Assembly: GCA_965216845.1 (NCBI GenBank)
Contig: OZ244200.1
Location: 992,001 to 1,056,000, forward strand
Length of the DNA stretch: 64,000 nucleotides
Origin: Panacagrimonas sp965216845
GTDB lineage: Bacteria > Pseudomonadota > Gammaproteobacteria > Nevskiales > Nevskiaceae
Reading direction: 5' to 3'
The notes under the pieces were generated by a model. That model was not told the origin of the DNA. It saw nothing but the letters and a program-made list of their open reading frames with translations, and made no database searches. This document shows, one piece after another, positions 1 through 10,900 of the stretch (its first letter is position 1; the number at the start of each line of letters is the position of its first letter). A program made the translations under genes and the position numbers.

Positions 1-1955
1 GCGAACACGGTTTCGGCGCCCACATCCATATCGTGCAGCTGATTTTGTCGCGCATCACGCTGCTCGTGGCTCAAGCCGGTGGGCGGCGGGAACAACAGCG
101 TGGCGCGCGATGGACCGCCGCGCGCGTGTGAAGCTTCCTCGACGAAGTCGAACCATTGGCGAACCTGCGGGAAGTGCGTGCAGAGTTCCGCCAGCATGTC
201 CGGATATTGCGAGCCTTCACCGGGAAACAGCACGCAAAGCTTGCCGACCGGCGCGCCCGAGCTGTACGTCGCGCCGCCACGGATGCGTCCGGGCCTGGCG
301 TCCTCGGGTTTGAATTTGGCAATGGCTTTTTCCAGCTTGCCGAGTAGTTCGTCGGCGCTGGCAGCGACGACGGCCAGCCGATGCTGGCCCTTGCTGGTGT
401 GGCTCGCAGCCTTGCAAACCTCGGCCAGCGAGGGCGTGGGCTCGGCGCGCAAATGCATTGATACGCGCTCGCAGGCGGCGAACAGTTCCGCCTTGCTGTC
501 TGCCGCAATGGCGAACAATTCCGCCGCCGCCGGCGGGCTGTGCAGGCGCCTGGCGGTGTCACGACGGGGCGGGTTGTACTCCTCGACGATGACGTGGGCG
601 TTGATGCCGCCGAAACCGAAGGCGTTGATGCCGGCACGACGCGGCGTATCGGCACCGTGAATCCAGGGGCGGGTCTGGTTGTTGATATAGAACGGTGTGT
701 CTTGCAGATTCAGATCCGGATCGGGTTCGTCGCACAGCATCGGCGGCAACACCTTGTGATGCAGCGCCAGCGCGGTCTTGATCATGGAAGCGGCGCCGGT
801 GCCGGGCAGGCAGTGACCGATCATGGATTTGACGGCGGAAATCGCGATTTGCGGGTCCTTGCCGCGTGCGCCAAACACCTGACTCAGCGACTCGATTTCG
901 GTCTTGTCGCCCACCGTGGTGCCGGTGCCGTGCGCCTCGATCAGGTCCACGGTTAGTGGATCGAGGCCGCTGCTTTGGTAGGCGCGCTGCATGGCCAGCA
1001 CCTGGCCTTCCATGCGCGGCGCCAACAACCCCTTGGCGCGACCATCCGAGGAAACGCCAACACCCTTGATGACGGCGTAGATCCGATCGCCGGCGGCTTC
1101 GGCATCGGCCAGGCGCTTGAGCACCAGCATGCCGCAGCCTTCACCCAACAGCGTCCCTTCGGCGCCTTTTTGGAACGGGCGCAGGCGGTCACGTGACAGC
1201 GCGCTGATCTGACAGAACTGGATGAACAATTGCGGCGGCGTCTGCACGTGGGTGCCGCCCACCAGCATCATGTCGCAACGGCCGCTGCTGAGCTCCCGTG
1301 CGGCGGCGTCCACCGCCAGCAGGCTCGACGCGCAGGCCGCATCAACGATGTAGGACGGCCCCATCAAGTCCAGCCGGTTGGCGATCAGGCTGGCGATGAC
1401 GTTGGGCGTGAGCAGACCCACCACATCGCCACCGTAGGGCGGCAGTTGTTGTTTGAGGTCGGACTGAAGGGCGCGAATATCCGACTCGCTGAAGTCCGGC
1501 CGCAATTGCCGGATCACGTCCATCATCTGATCGAAGAAGAAACCGCGCGCCAGCATGCTGGCGAGGCCGCGGTTGCCATAGGTGCCGCGCGCAATGATGA
1601 CGCCGGCGCGATCGCCCTTGATCTCACCGGGGCCGTAGCCGGCGTCCTTGAGCGCCGCACGGGCCATTTTCAGGCTGGTCAGGTGGTCCGGATCGCTGCC
1701 TTCGGCCACCGACGGCATGATGCCGACTTCCAGCGGGTCCACCGCCGCCAGTTCGCGCAGGAATCCGCCCTTGGTGGTGTAAACGCGATCATCCGCGGTG
1801 GTGTCTTGCTCGAAGTAGGGGCCGACCCATTCGGGGTCGGCGTCCGAGATCGCATCGTGCTTGTTGCAGATATTGCTCCAAAAACGCTGGGTGTCGGCGG
1901 CGTCCGGATAAACGCCGGCCATTCCGACGATGGCGATGTTCAGAGTTTGTCCCAT
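1..1955 (-). CDS. KS-AT polyketide/fatty-acid synthase subunit (partial, runs off left edge)
   Basis: I translated this frame by hand: it opens with ATG at 1955-1953 and stays open to base 1 (about 651 codons), so the C-terminus lies outside the window. Residues 1-450 are a ketosynthase. The active-site motif DAACASSLLAVD has its Cys at residue 208, an EAHGTGT-type His motif and a second His follow, and the domain closes with a GGINAHVIVEEY motif. From about residue 570 an acyltransferase begins with LFPGEGSQYPDM. The architecture resembles the PfaB/PfaC-type partners of PUFA and secondary-lipid synthases. It starts 21 nt after the stop of the megasynthase, so the two are almost certainly co-transcribed and probably act together in iterative acyl-chain building. 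The substrate and any further domains cannot be seen. Confidence 0.88.
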   Translation of the reverse strand, partial: MGQTLNIAIVGMAGVYPDAADTQRFWSNICNKHDAISDADPEWVGPYFEQDTTADDRVYTTKGGFLRELAAVDPLEVGIMPSVAEGSDPDHLTSLKMARAALKDAGYGPGEIKGDRAGVIIARGTYGNRGLASMLARGFFFDQMMDVIRQLRPDFSESDIRALQSDLKQQLPPYGGDVVGLLTPNVIASLIANRLDLMGPSYIVDAACASSLLAVDAAARELSSGRCDMMLVGGTHVQTPPQLFIQFCQISALSRDRLRPFQKGAEGTLLGEGCGMLVLKRLADAEAAGDRIYAVIKGVGVSSDGRAKGLLAPRMEGQVLAMQRAYQSSGLDPLTVDLIEAHGTGTTVGDKTEIESLSQVFGARGKDPQIAISAVKSMIGHCLPGTGAASMIKTALALHHKVLPPMLCDEPDPDLNLQDTPFYINNQTRPWIHGADTPRRAGINAFGFGGINAHVIVEEYNPPRRDTARRLHSPPAAAELFAIAADSKAELFAACERVSMHLRAEPTPSLAEVCKAASHTSKGQHRLAVVAASADELLGKLEKAIAKFKPEDARPGRIRGGATYSSGAPVGKLCVLFPGEGSQYPDMLAELCTHFPQVRQWFDFVEEASHARGGPSRATLLFPPPTGLSHEQRDARQNQLHDMDVGAETVF

Positions 1956-1976
1956 GAAAAACCCGCTGTGGCCCGC

Positions 1977-4900
1977 CTAACTGGGCTGACCGCGTTTGAG
2001 CGTGGAGGCCACGAATTGTGGAGAGCTGGGCGCCAGCCGATTCAAGGCTTCGCTGACCATGCTCTCGCCATCGAGCACGGCCAGTCGCATGTTGCCGTCG
2101 GCGTCAAACACTTCGGTATCAAAGCGCAGGACCGCGTCCGTCTCGCCGGCGCGCACCTGATGAACCAGGCGCAGTTCACCGCGCAGCGGGGTTTGATCCA
2201 GCCGCAGAATCTGGCCGATGCGTCGCGTCACGGTGCCCTTGCCGCGGTGCAGCTGGCCCCAGAGGAAATTGATCTGGGTGATGCTGTCCAGCACCATGGG
2301 GTCCAGAATCCAGTGGCGGTCGGCGGCCCCCGCGCCCAGGAATTTGCGTGGCTCGGAGGCAAAGATGCGCGCTTCCAGGCCGTTTTCGTCGATGGCCTTG
2401 ATGGCGCCGATTCCCCGAAAACAGGGGCCGCGTGCAACAAACCGCGAATAAATGCTCTCGCCGTCCAGCGCGTGACCGGCCTGGATCAGCGGCAGGCGCG
2501 CGGGCCGGGTCGCCACCGCACCGTCGGCCGTCAAAACGGTGGTGGCGCGGAACACCGGATGTGTCTTGTCGGCCGCGTCCATCAGCTCCACCGTCACCGC
2601 CTGGGTGCCGGGCTCGGAATGGGTGGCGGCGCGCGCGCGGATCAGTAACTCGGCACCGTTTTGCGCGTCGACCTCAAAACGGCGTAGCGCGCGAAATTCG
2701 CGGATCTGGCTGATCTGCCATCCCGGCCACGCGCTGCTGACGAACTCGGCCACGTACTCAATGGCCACCGACAGCGGCAGCACCGGCTTGCCGTCGATCG
2801 GATGATCGAACAGATAAGGGTCGGCCGACAGCGTCAGCTGATGGCTGAAGCTGACCGCGCCACCGGGGCCGATGCGCAGCGCGTCGCTGATCAGCGGGTG
2901 GTCGCTATCCGTCTGTGCAGCGTTGGCGGGGATTGGCTCGTGCGCCATGTCGGCCCACGGTCCCTGGCCGGCGACGATTTCCACGTCGTTGCGTGGACCG
3001 TAGGCGATTTCATCGAGGAAAAACTGGCAGCCGGCGGCCACCGGAATCGGCACCATGCCACGCGCGCGTAGGGCTTTTTTCACCTCGTCGCTGGCCATGC
3101 CGGCGTCCCACGGCCCCCAGTTGACCGACATCACACGGGCTTGCGGCATGCGGCGATGCAGGTCCCAGGCGACACGGGTGAGGGTTTCATTCGCCGCCGC
3201 GTAGTCCACCTGGCCGCGATTGCCGTAACGGCCCGCCACTGAGGTGAACAAGGCCAGCAGCTTGAGCGAATCCGCTCGAAGCTTTTCAGCCAGAACATAC
3301 GCGGGGTCGAGCTTGGTGCCGAGCACGCGCTCGAAGGAATCGGGTTGTTTTTCGGCAATCAACTTGTCTTCAATCACGCCGGCGCCGTGCAACACCGCAT
3401 CAATGCGACCGTGCTTTGCGTAGAGCCCGTCGATGGCGGCGCCCAGTTCGTTGGCGTCGCGCACGTCGCAGGCCAGGTATTGGACCTTGGCGCCGGTGGC
3501 GCGCATGCGCGCGAGATTGGAACGCATTTCACGCTGCACCAGAATGCGGTTCACCTCGTGATCCATGTCCACCGGTCGCGGTTTTTCGCCGCGCTCGATC
3601 TTGGCCGCCAGAATGGCGCGCTTGAGTGAGGCGGCGTCGGGATGAACCGCGGTTTCAGAGTCTTCCGCGCCCGGTTCCGGGCTTCTTCCCAGCAGCAGCA
3701 CGTTCATTTCTGAACGCAGCATCTTCAGCACGATTTCGGCGGTGATGCCGCGCGCACCGCCGGTGACCAGCATGACCCAGTCATCGGCTGGCATCGCTTG
3801 CGCAGTGAAGCGGTTGGGATTCAGGGTTTGTGCGCTGGTAATGGCGCCATAGCGCTCAGTGCCGATGTATCCGGCTTCGGGGTGGGGGTCGTCGGTCAGC
3901 AGCTCGTCCGCCAGCAAGCGGGCAATTTCAGCTTCGGACTGGTCGGCGAAATCCACCGCGCGCGCCACGCACGCTGAATATTCGGCGCGTAGACAATTGA
4001 GCATGCCATTGAGGCCGCCGGCGCTCACCGCGCCCTGACCAACGGCATCGCGGCCAAAGGTTCCGCCCAGACGGCTGGCGGCCACCAATCGCACTTTGGC
4101 AAGGTCTTGGCCGCAGGATTGAAGAACGGCAAGCAGGCCCATCAAGGTTTTTTGGTAGCTGCCGCGCCACTGCTCCAGATCCGATGCCGGCGCATCGTCC
4201 ATGCCGTGCAGGTAGGCGATGGCGCTGATGCCGCCGTGCGCCGTGCGTGCCTGATTGATGATGCTTTCCAGTTGCGGGGCATCCAGGGCATCGCTGATCA
4301 CCGGCTGCAGGCCGCGAAGCTCCAGTTGCTCGGCCAGGGCCTTGCTGGTCGAGGGGTTGCGACCCAGCAGCAATGCAGCGCCGCGTACCGACGCGCGCGG
4401 CTGACTCAAGGGCGCGGCGGTGGTCTTGATCACAAAGCGGGGAATGCCGTCGCTTGCTTCAACCGCTGCACCGGCTTGCGCTTCTTCTTCGGCTGCCGCG
4501 CGGGCTGCGTCGGGCAATGGCGCAGCCTGATCGGAGTCGCCATGACCCAGGGCGGCCAGCGCCTGAATCAGCAATGACAGGCTCTTGGCCTTGCTCAGCT
4601 GTTCCATGTGCTGCGCGGCGGCTTCGGATTGCGCTTCCGGCAAGACCTCACGCAGGCCGCCGATGATCTCTACGCGCTTGATGGAGTCGATGCCCAGATC
4701 TGCTTCCAGGTCTGCGTTGAGGTCCAGCATTTCGGTTGGATAACCGGTGCGTTCGGACACCAGCTCCAGAACCATGGACTCCAGATCTTGCGCCGGGATG
4801 CCGTCCGCCGGCGCTGATGGTGCCGGCGCGTCCGGCGGCGCTTGGGCATCGTCGATGCCGCCGCTGACCAGATTCAGTTCCGCAACCAGGGCGTCCAGAC

Positions 4901-7900
4901 TGCGCGCCTTGCTCAGGGATTCCATGCGCGCCTGCACCCGTGCGGACAAATCGTCCGGCAGGGCCTGCCGGAGCGCGCCCAGAATTTCCACACGTTTGAT
5001 GGAGTCGATGCCCAGGTCCGCTTCCAGGTCGGCATCGGTGGCCAGCATTTCCTGCGGATAGCCGGTGCGTTCGGCGACGATGTCGCGCAGCAGCACGTCC
5101 AGCGGCAGTCGCGTCGCCGGCTTTGGTTGTGCTGCGGGTGCAGGCGCGGCTTGCGGACTCGGAATTGTCGCAGCCGGGCTGGCCTGGGCGATATCGGGCA
5201 GCTGTTGGATCATCGCCGCCAGCGTGCTGGCGCGGGTGAGGTTTTCGGTGATGTCGGCAATCTTGTTGGCGGCGGCCTCGGGCACGGATTCGCGCAGCGC
5301 GCCGACGATTTCCACGCGCTTGATGGAGTCGATGCCCAGGTCGGCTTCCAGGTCGGCGTCGACCGACAGCATTTCTTCTGGATAGCCGGTGCGATCCGCC
5401 ACGATTTTCAGCAGCTCGGCTTTCCAATCCACCGCCACCGCCACCGCCTCGCTGGCCGCCGGCGGCTCCGCGCTGACTTGCGCCGGCGCTGGCGTCGAAG
5501 TCTGTGCTGGTGCGGGCAACAGCGCCAGGATGGCGTTCAGGGTCTCGGCGCGCGTGAGCTGCTCCATTTGTGCCTGCATCTGCTCGGCAACCGTATCCGG
5601 CATGGCGTTGCGCAGGGCGCCCAGAATTTCCACGCGCTTGATGGAGTCGATGCCCAGATCGGCTTCCAGCGGCGCGTCCAGTTCCAGCATCTGGGCGGGA
5701 TAGCCGGTGCGTTCGGCGACGATATCCAGCAATAGCTGCTTGGCGTCGACTGCGCTTGCGGTGGACGCCGGCCGCGCCGGCGTTGGTGTGGCCGGCTTGG
5801 GCACTGGCACGGCGGCCGTTGGCGCGGTCATTGCCTGGGCCGGGGTAACGACCTGTGGTGATGAATCCACCGCCGGCATGGCGGCAACGTTTGGAACCGC
5901 TGGCGCGGGCGCGCTCCGGTCGCCCTGCATGTATTGCTGAATCACGCGTTCCTGCAGCGACAGGAATTGCCGCATGGTCTGCTGATATGCGATCAGCGCG
6001 TCTTGTCCCATGGCGCTGCTGGCGGCGGCGGGCATCGTTGGCGCCTGCGGCGGTTCGCCCTTGGCTGGCAGCGGATCGACGGTGGGCGATGGCGCTGGAG
6101 GTTTGGCCCGAAGCCGGGCGTCGAACGCCTTGCGAGCGGCTTCGGCGGTGGCCCGCGTCAGCGCCGGTTTGGCGCCGGTGCGCAATACCGGATCATTGAC
6201 CGGACGCGCACAGCCGCCGCTGACCATCCACATGTGTGCGGGGTATTCGGGCGGCTGACCGAGAACCGGCAGCTCGCTGGCGGTGATGCGCGGGATTTGG
6301 CGATCGGCAAACAAGGCCATCACATCCAGTTGCACGCCGGCGGCGAGCAGCTCGGACACGCCGATCAACAGGCCGCGCAAGCCGCCGCCGCCCGCATCCA
6401 GGGAGATGGCGGTGGCGTTGCGCCCTGACAATGTCTGTCGTGTGAGATTGGCGCAGGTGCCTTTGGGGCCCAGCTCCAGAAACACACGCGCACCGGCGGC
6501 GTACATGGTTTCGATTTCGGTGACGAACTCGACGCCGGACAGCATGTGATCGTCCAGCTGACGCTGCATTGCCGCCGGATCATTGGGGTACAGCGATGCG
6601 GTGGTGTTGGAATAAACCGCCGCCCTTGGGGCACGAAAACGGGTGGCGTGAATCGCCTTGGACAGCGGTGCCTTGGCGGGCGCCACCAGTTCGGTATGAA
6701 AGGCACCGGAGACCGGCAGCAAGGTGGTGCGCAAGCCCTCTTCGGTGAGCGTTCTGGCGGCGGCTTCCACCGCTTCCCTGGGGCCGGAAATGACGGTTTG
6801 TTCGGGCGCGTTGTGATTGGCCACGCGCAGGCCCGGCAGGGCGCGGGCCAGGGCGTTGACGCGCTCGCGACGGCCGTGCACGGCGGCCATGGCGCCGGGC
6901 ACGGTGGACTTTGAGGCGTCCGCCATGGCGCGACCACGCACCGCCGACAGTCGCAGGAAGTCCGCGGCATCGATGACGCCCGCCGCCATCAGCGCGGTGT
7001 ATTCCCCGTAGCTGTGGCCGGCGGTGGCCTGGGCGCTGATGCCCAGGCGCTCGGTGAAGCGCAGATAGCCCAGAGACATGCTGCCAATGGCTGGTTGGGC
7101 GATACGCGTGTCGGTCAGCGCCGCCAGCTGGGCCTTCTCGCTGGGGATGTCAAAGGCCGCCGGCGGATACATCAGGCTGCTGAGCTGATCGGGGAATTCG
7201 TTGCGCAAAACACCGTCGGCGAATTCCAGTGCCTCACGCACTTCGCTGAGATAAATGGCCGCTTCGCGGCCCATGTTGACGTACTGCGCGCCTTGACCAG
7301 GGAACAGAAATGCCACTTGGGGCGAGGTTTCCGGCGTGTTGCGATTCAGCCGCACATGGGCGGGCAATGGCCGGTTGCCGCCACGCAAGTGGGCGATGGT
7401 TGCCGCCAGATCCGCCGCCAGTCCCTTGCGGTCGCCCGCGACGATGGCCAGGCACACCGGCAGGCCGCGGTTCATTTCCGCCGCTCGCGCCAGCATGGCC
7501 GCCAGCGCCGACGTTTGAATGCGTGAAGCGGCTTGCAGGTGCGGTACCAGTTTTTCCAGATCCTGCGCCAGCGCGTTGTCATCCTTGGCGCGGAACAGGA
7601 ACAGCTCGTACGGCCAGCGGTTGCTGCCGCTGGCGCCCGGTACGGACGCCGGCTTGCGGTATTCCTCCACCACGGCATGAAAATTGGTGCCGCCGAACCC
7701 GAACGCCGATGCCGCGCCGCGCCGCGGGTGGTCAGGGTGGGCGATCCATGGCCGAGCGTCCTTGAGCAGGTACACCGGGCTGTTGGCGTCGGCCACCGTT
7801 TCGATCGGTTTGCTGACGCCGTGATGCCCCGGCAACACGCGGTGATACAGCGCCAGCGTCACCTTGATCAGTCCGGCCACGCCGGCCGCAGCCTTGGTGT

Positions 7901-10900
7901 GGCCCAGCAGCGTCTTGACCGAACCCACTGAAACCGAGCTTGGCCTGGCGCCGCCGTCGTTCAGGGCACGGGCAATGGTTTGTGTCTCGGTGCGGTCGCC
8001 CACCGGCGTGCCGGTGCCATGCGCTTCCACCAAAGACAGGCTTGCCGCCGGGAAGCCGGCTTTGTCGTAGGCGCGGTGCAGCGCGCGCACCTGACCTTCG
8101 GAACGCGGCGCGGTCAGGCCCAGGGCGCGGCCGTCAGATGATCCGGCGGTGGCCTTGATGACGCCGTAGATGCGATCACCATCGCGCTCGGCGTCCGCCA
8201 GGCGCTTGAGCGCCACCATCGCCACGCCTTCGGAAATGGCAATGCCGTCGGCGGACTGGTCGAAAGTGCGTGGTTCGCCCTTGGCGGACAGGGCCTGCGT
8301 CTTGGCGAAGGCGGTGAACGCGAAGACGGATTGGGTGGTGTCAAAGCCGCCGGCCAGCACCATGGCGCTGCGCCCGCTTTCCAGTTCCTGCACCCCGATG
8401 TTGATTGCCGCCAGCGAGGAGCCGCAAGCCGCATCCACGGTGAAATTCACGCCGCCAAGGTCGAGCCGGTTGGCGACGCGACCGGCCGCTACATTAAGCA
8501 AGGTGCCGGCAAAGGATTCTTCGGTCCATTCGGGCAGCCGCTCCCAAACGTCGGGCGTCGGGTTGGCGACGAAACGCGGCAGTTCCGAGCGCATGGAATA
8601 TTGCACGCCCAGATCGCCGGCACCGCCGCCGGCGCCGAGAATCACCGAAGTGTTCTCGCGGTCGAAATGGCCGTCGGCGTAGCCGGCGTCGGCCAGCGTT
8701 TTGACCGCGGTTTCCAGCGTCAGCAGTTGCAGCGGGTCGATGGATTTCATCGACTTGGGCGGAATGCCGAAACGGGTGGGATCGAAGGCGATCTCGTCCA
8801 GAAAGCCGCCCCACTTGGAATAGATCTTGTCCTTGGCCTTGGGGTCGGCGTCGTAGTAAAGGTCGGCGTCCCAGCGGTCCTTGGGCGCTTCACGAATGGC
8901 GCTGATCTTCTTCAGGATCATTTCCCAATAGTCGTCGCCGTCATTGGCCTTGGGCAGCGTCACGCCAATGCCGACAATGGCGATGTCCGACGGCTTGGCG
9001 GCCTGCGCCCGCTGCATGCGTTGATTGACGCGCGTTTCCAGCAGCGCCTGCGCGCCGCGAGAGACTTCCGAATGCAGCGCCTCGACGCTCATGGCGCTGT
9101 GCCGCAAGGTGGCGACCTGGCCCAGCATGTACATGCCGTCGCTGAGTTGTTTGTCGCGGTGCACGTCCACCATCAGGCCGGTGTCGTCGCGCAACACGCC
9201 TTTGGAGGCCACCCGCAGGCGTCCGAGATTCAGGTCTTCCAGGGTTTCGCGAATTTCCTCGCTGCTCTTGCCTTCACGGATCAGGCGTCGGCGGGTTTGG
9301 TAAAAATCGCGCGCGAATTGGGTGTCGGCGCAACGCGAGGCGTGACCGGGTCCGGATTCCAGGTTGACCGTGTGCTGACAGCGCATGGCTTCCTGCTGGA
9401 AACCTTCCACCACCGCACCAGACGAAACGATTTCGCGGGTGAACAAATAGGCGGTGCCCATCAGCACGCCCACTTTCATGCCGCGTGCGGTCAGCGGCGC
9501 GGTCAGCGCGGCCAGCATGGCGCAGGACAGGGCGTCGTGAATGCCGCCGGCGAACAGCACGTGGATGGATTTGCTCTTGTTGGCGGGCACCTGCTCAAGC
9601 AGGGTTTCCACCATATGCTCCCACAGCACGAAGCTGGACAACGGGCCCACGTGGCCGCCGCATTCGCGGCCCTCGAACACGAAGCGCCGCGCGCCCTGTT
9701 GCAGATACATCTTCAGCAGCGCCGGCGCCGGCGCGTGGATGTAGGTGGTGATGCCGCGTTTTTCAAACTCCGCGGCCTGATCGGGGCGGCCGCCGGCGAT
9801 CAGCGCAAACGGTGGCGGACACTTCCAGATTTCCGCGCATTGTTCATCGCGCAGCGTCTGCGGCACGAAACCCAGCATGCCCACGCCCCAGGGACGGTCA
9901 CCGATGCTGACGCGTGTTTCGGCCAACAGCTTTGCGACTTGCGGGCCGCGCATCAGCGCCAACGCCAGGAATGGCAGGCCGCCGGCCTTGGCGACTTCGC
10001 CGGCGAATCCGGCGTGATCCGAAACGCGCGTCATCGGGCCCTGTGCGATGGGGAAGCGGGTGCGGTGTGAATCGGCCAGCGCGCCGCCCTCGTCGATGAA
10101 GCGTGATTGCGCGGCCAAATCCATTTGCCGCAGCGATTGACGCTTGACCGCCTGAATCAGTTTTCCGACATTTCCGTATTGGTCGCGGTAGGTCGCCGCC
10201 AGTCCAATTGATTGTCCGATCGGCAACAACTGCTGGTCGCTGCTCTGCCAGCCGATGCGGCCGTGCATCCGTTCGGCCCACTCCAGCGGTGTTGACTGTC
10301 CGCCTTCCAACGCGCGTGAATCATTTTCCGCGTCCGTCAGCACTTGCGCGCCGGGACGCGCATAGGCACGGCAAGGCGCGCCGTGAAATTCGCCGAACAA
10401 ACGGCACTCGGCGCCATTGAGCCGCGCCAGCTCTTGTTGCAGCGTCACCGACAATGGCGACTCGGCCATCAGCAGCATGGCGTCGTCCAGCACCAGGCCG
10501 GCGGCGCCCGCCAGGCGACAGGCCGCCGCGCCACGCACCGCCGCGCCGCCTTGAACGTAAAGTGGCTTGTGTACCTGGCCACTGAGCTTCTGCAGCAGAA
10601 TGAAGCTGCTGTCCTCCCCCACCCATCCGCCGGCCTCGTGGCCGCGCACCACCAGCGCGTCGCAATGCGACTGGATTTGCTCCAGGTCACTGGCGCTGCG
10701 GATTTCGGCGCAGCAGAAATGATGGCTGTGGACGCCACTGGCGTTGCGAATGCGACCGATTTCCGACGACGCGCCGGTCAGAATCACGGTGATGCTGCGC
10801 TCGCCGGCGCTGATCAGCAGCGATCGTGCCAGCGAGGCCTGACCGGCGGTGATGCGCAGGCCGATGCGGCCCTGGGCGGAGCGAAGCAGTCGCGCAAAAT

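Noticed and set aside
1230..2648. 472-codon open frame on plus strand
   Set aside because: Antisense to the megasynthase and KS-AT genes; Ala/Arg/Gly/His-rich composition with no family motif, as expected from high-GC antisense frames.
4680..5660. Regularly spaced repeats (four units about 320 bp apart), considered as CRISPR or tandem repeat
   Set aside because: The repeated core encodes LGIDSIKRVE of the four ACP domains; spacing is far too long for CRISPR and the frame is continuous.
8331..10070. 579-codon open frame on plus strand
   Set aside because: Lies wholly opposite the ER and KS domains of the megasynthase; no recognisable domain.
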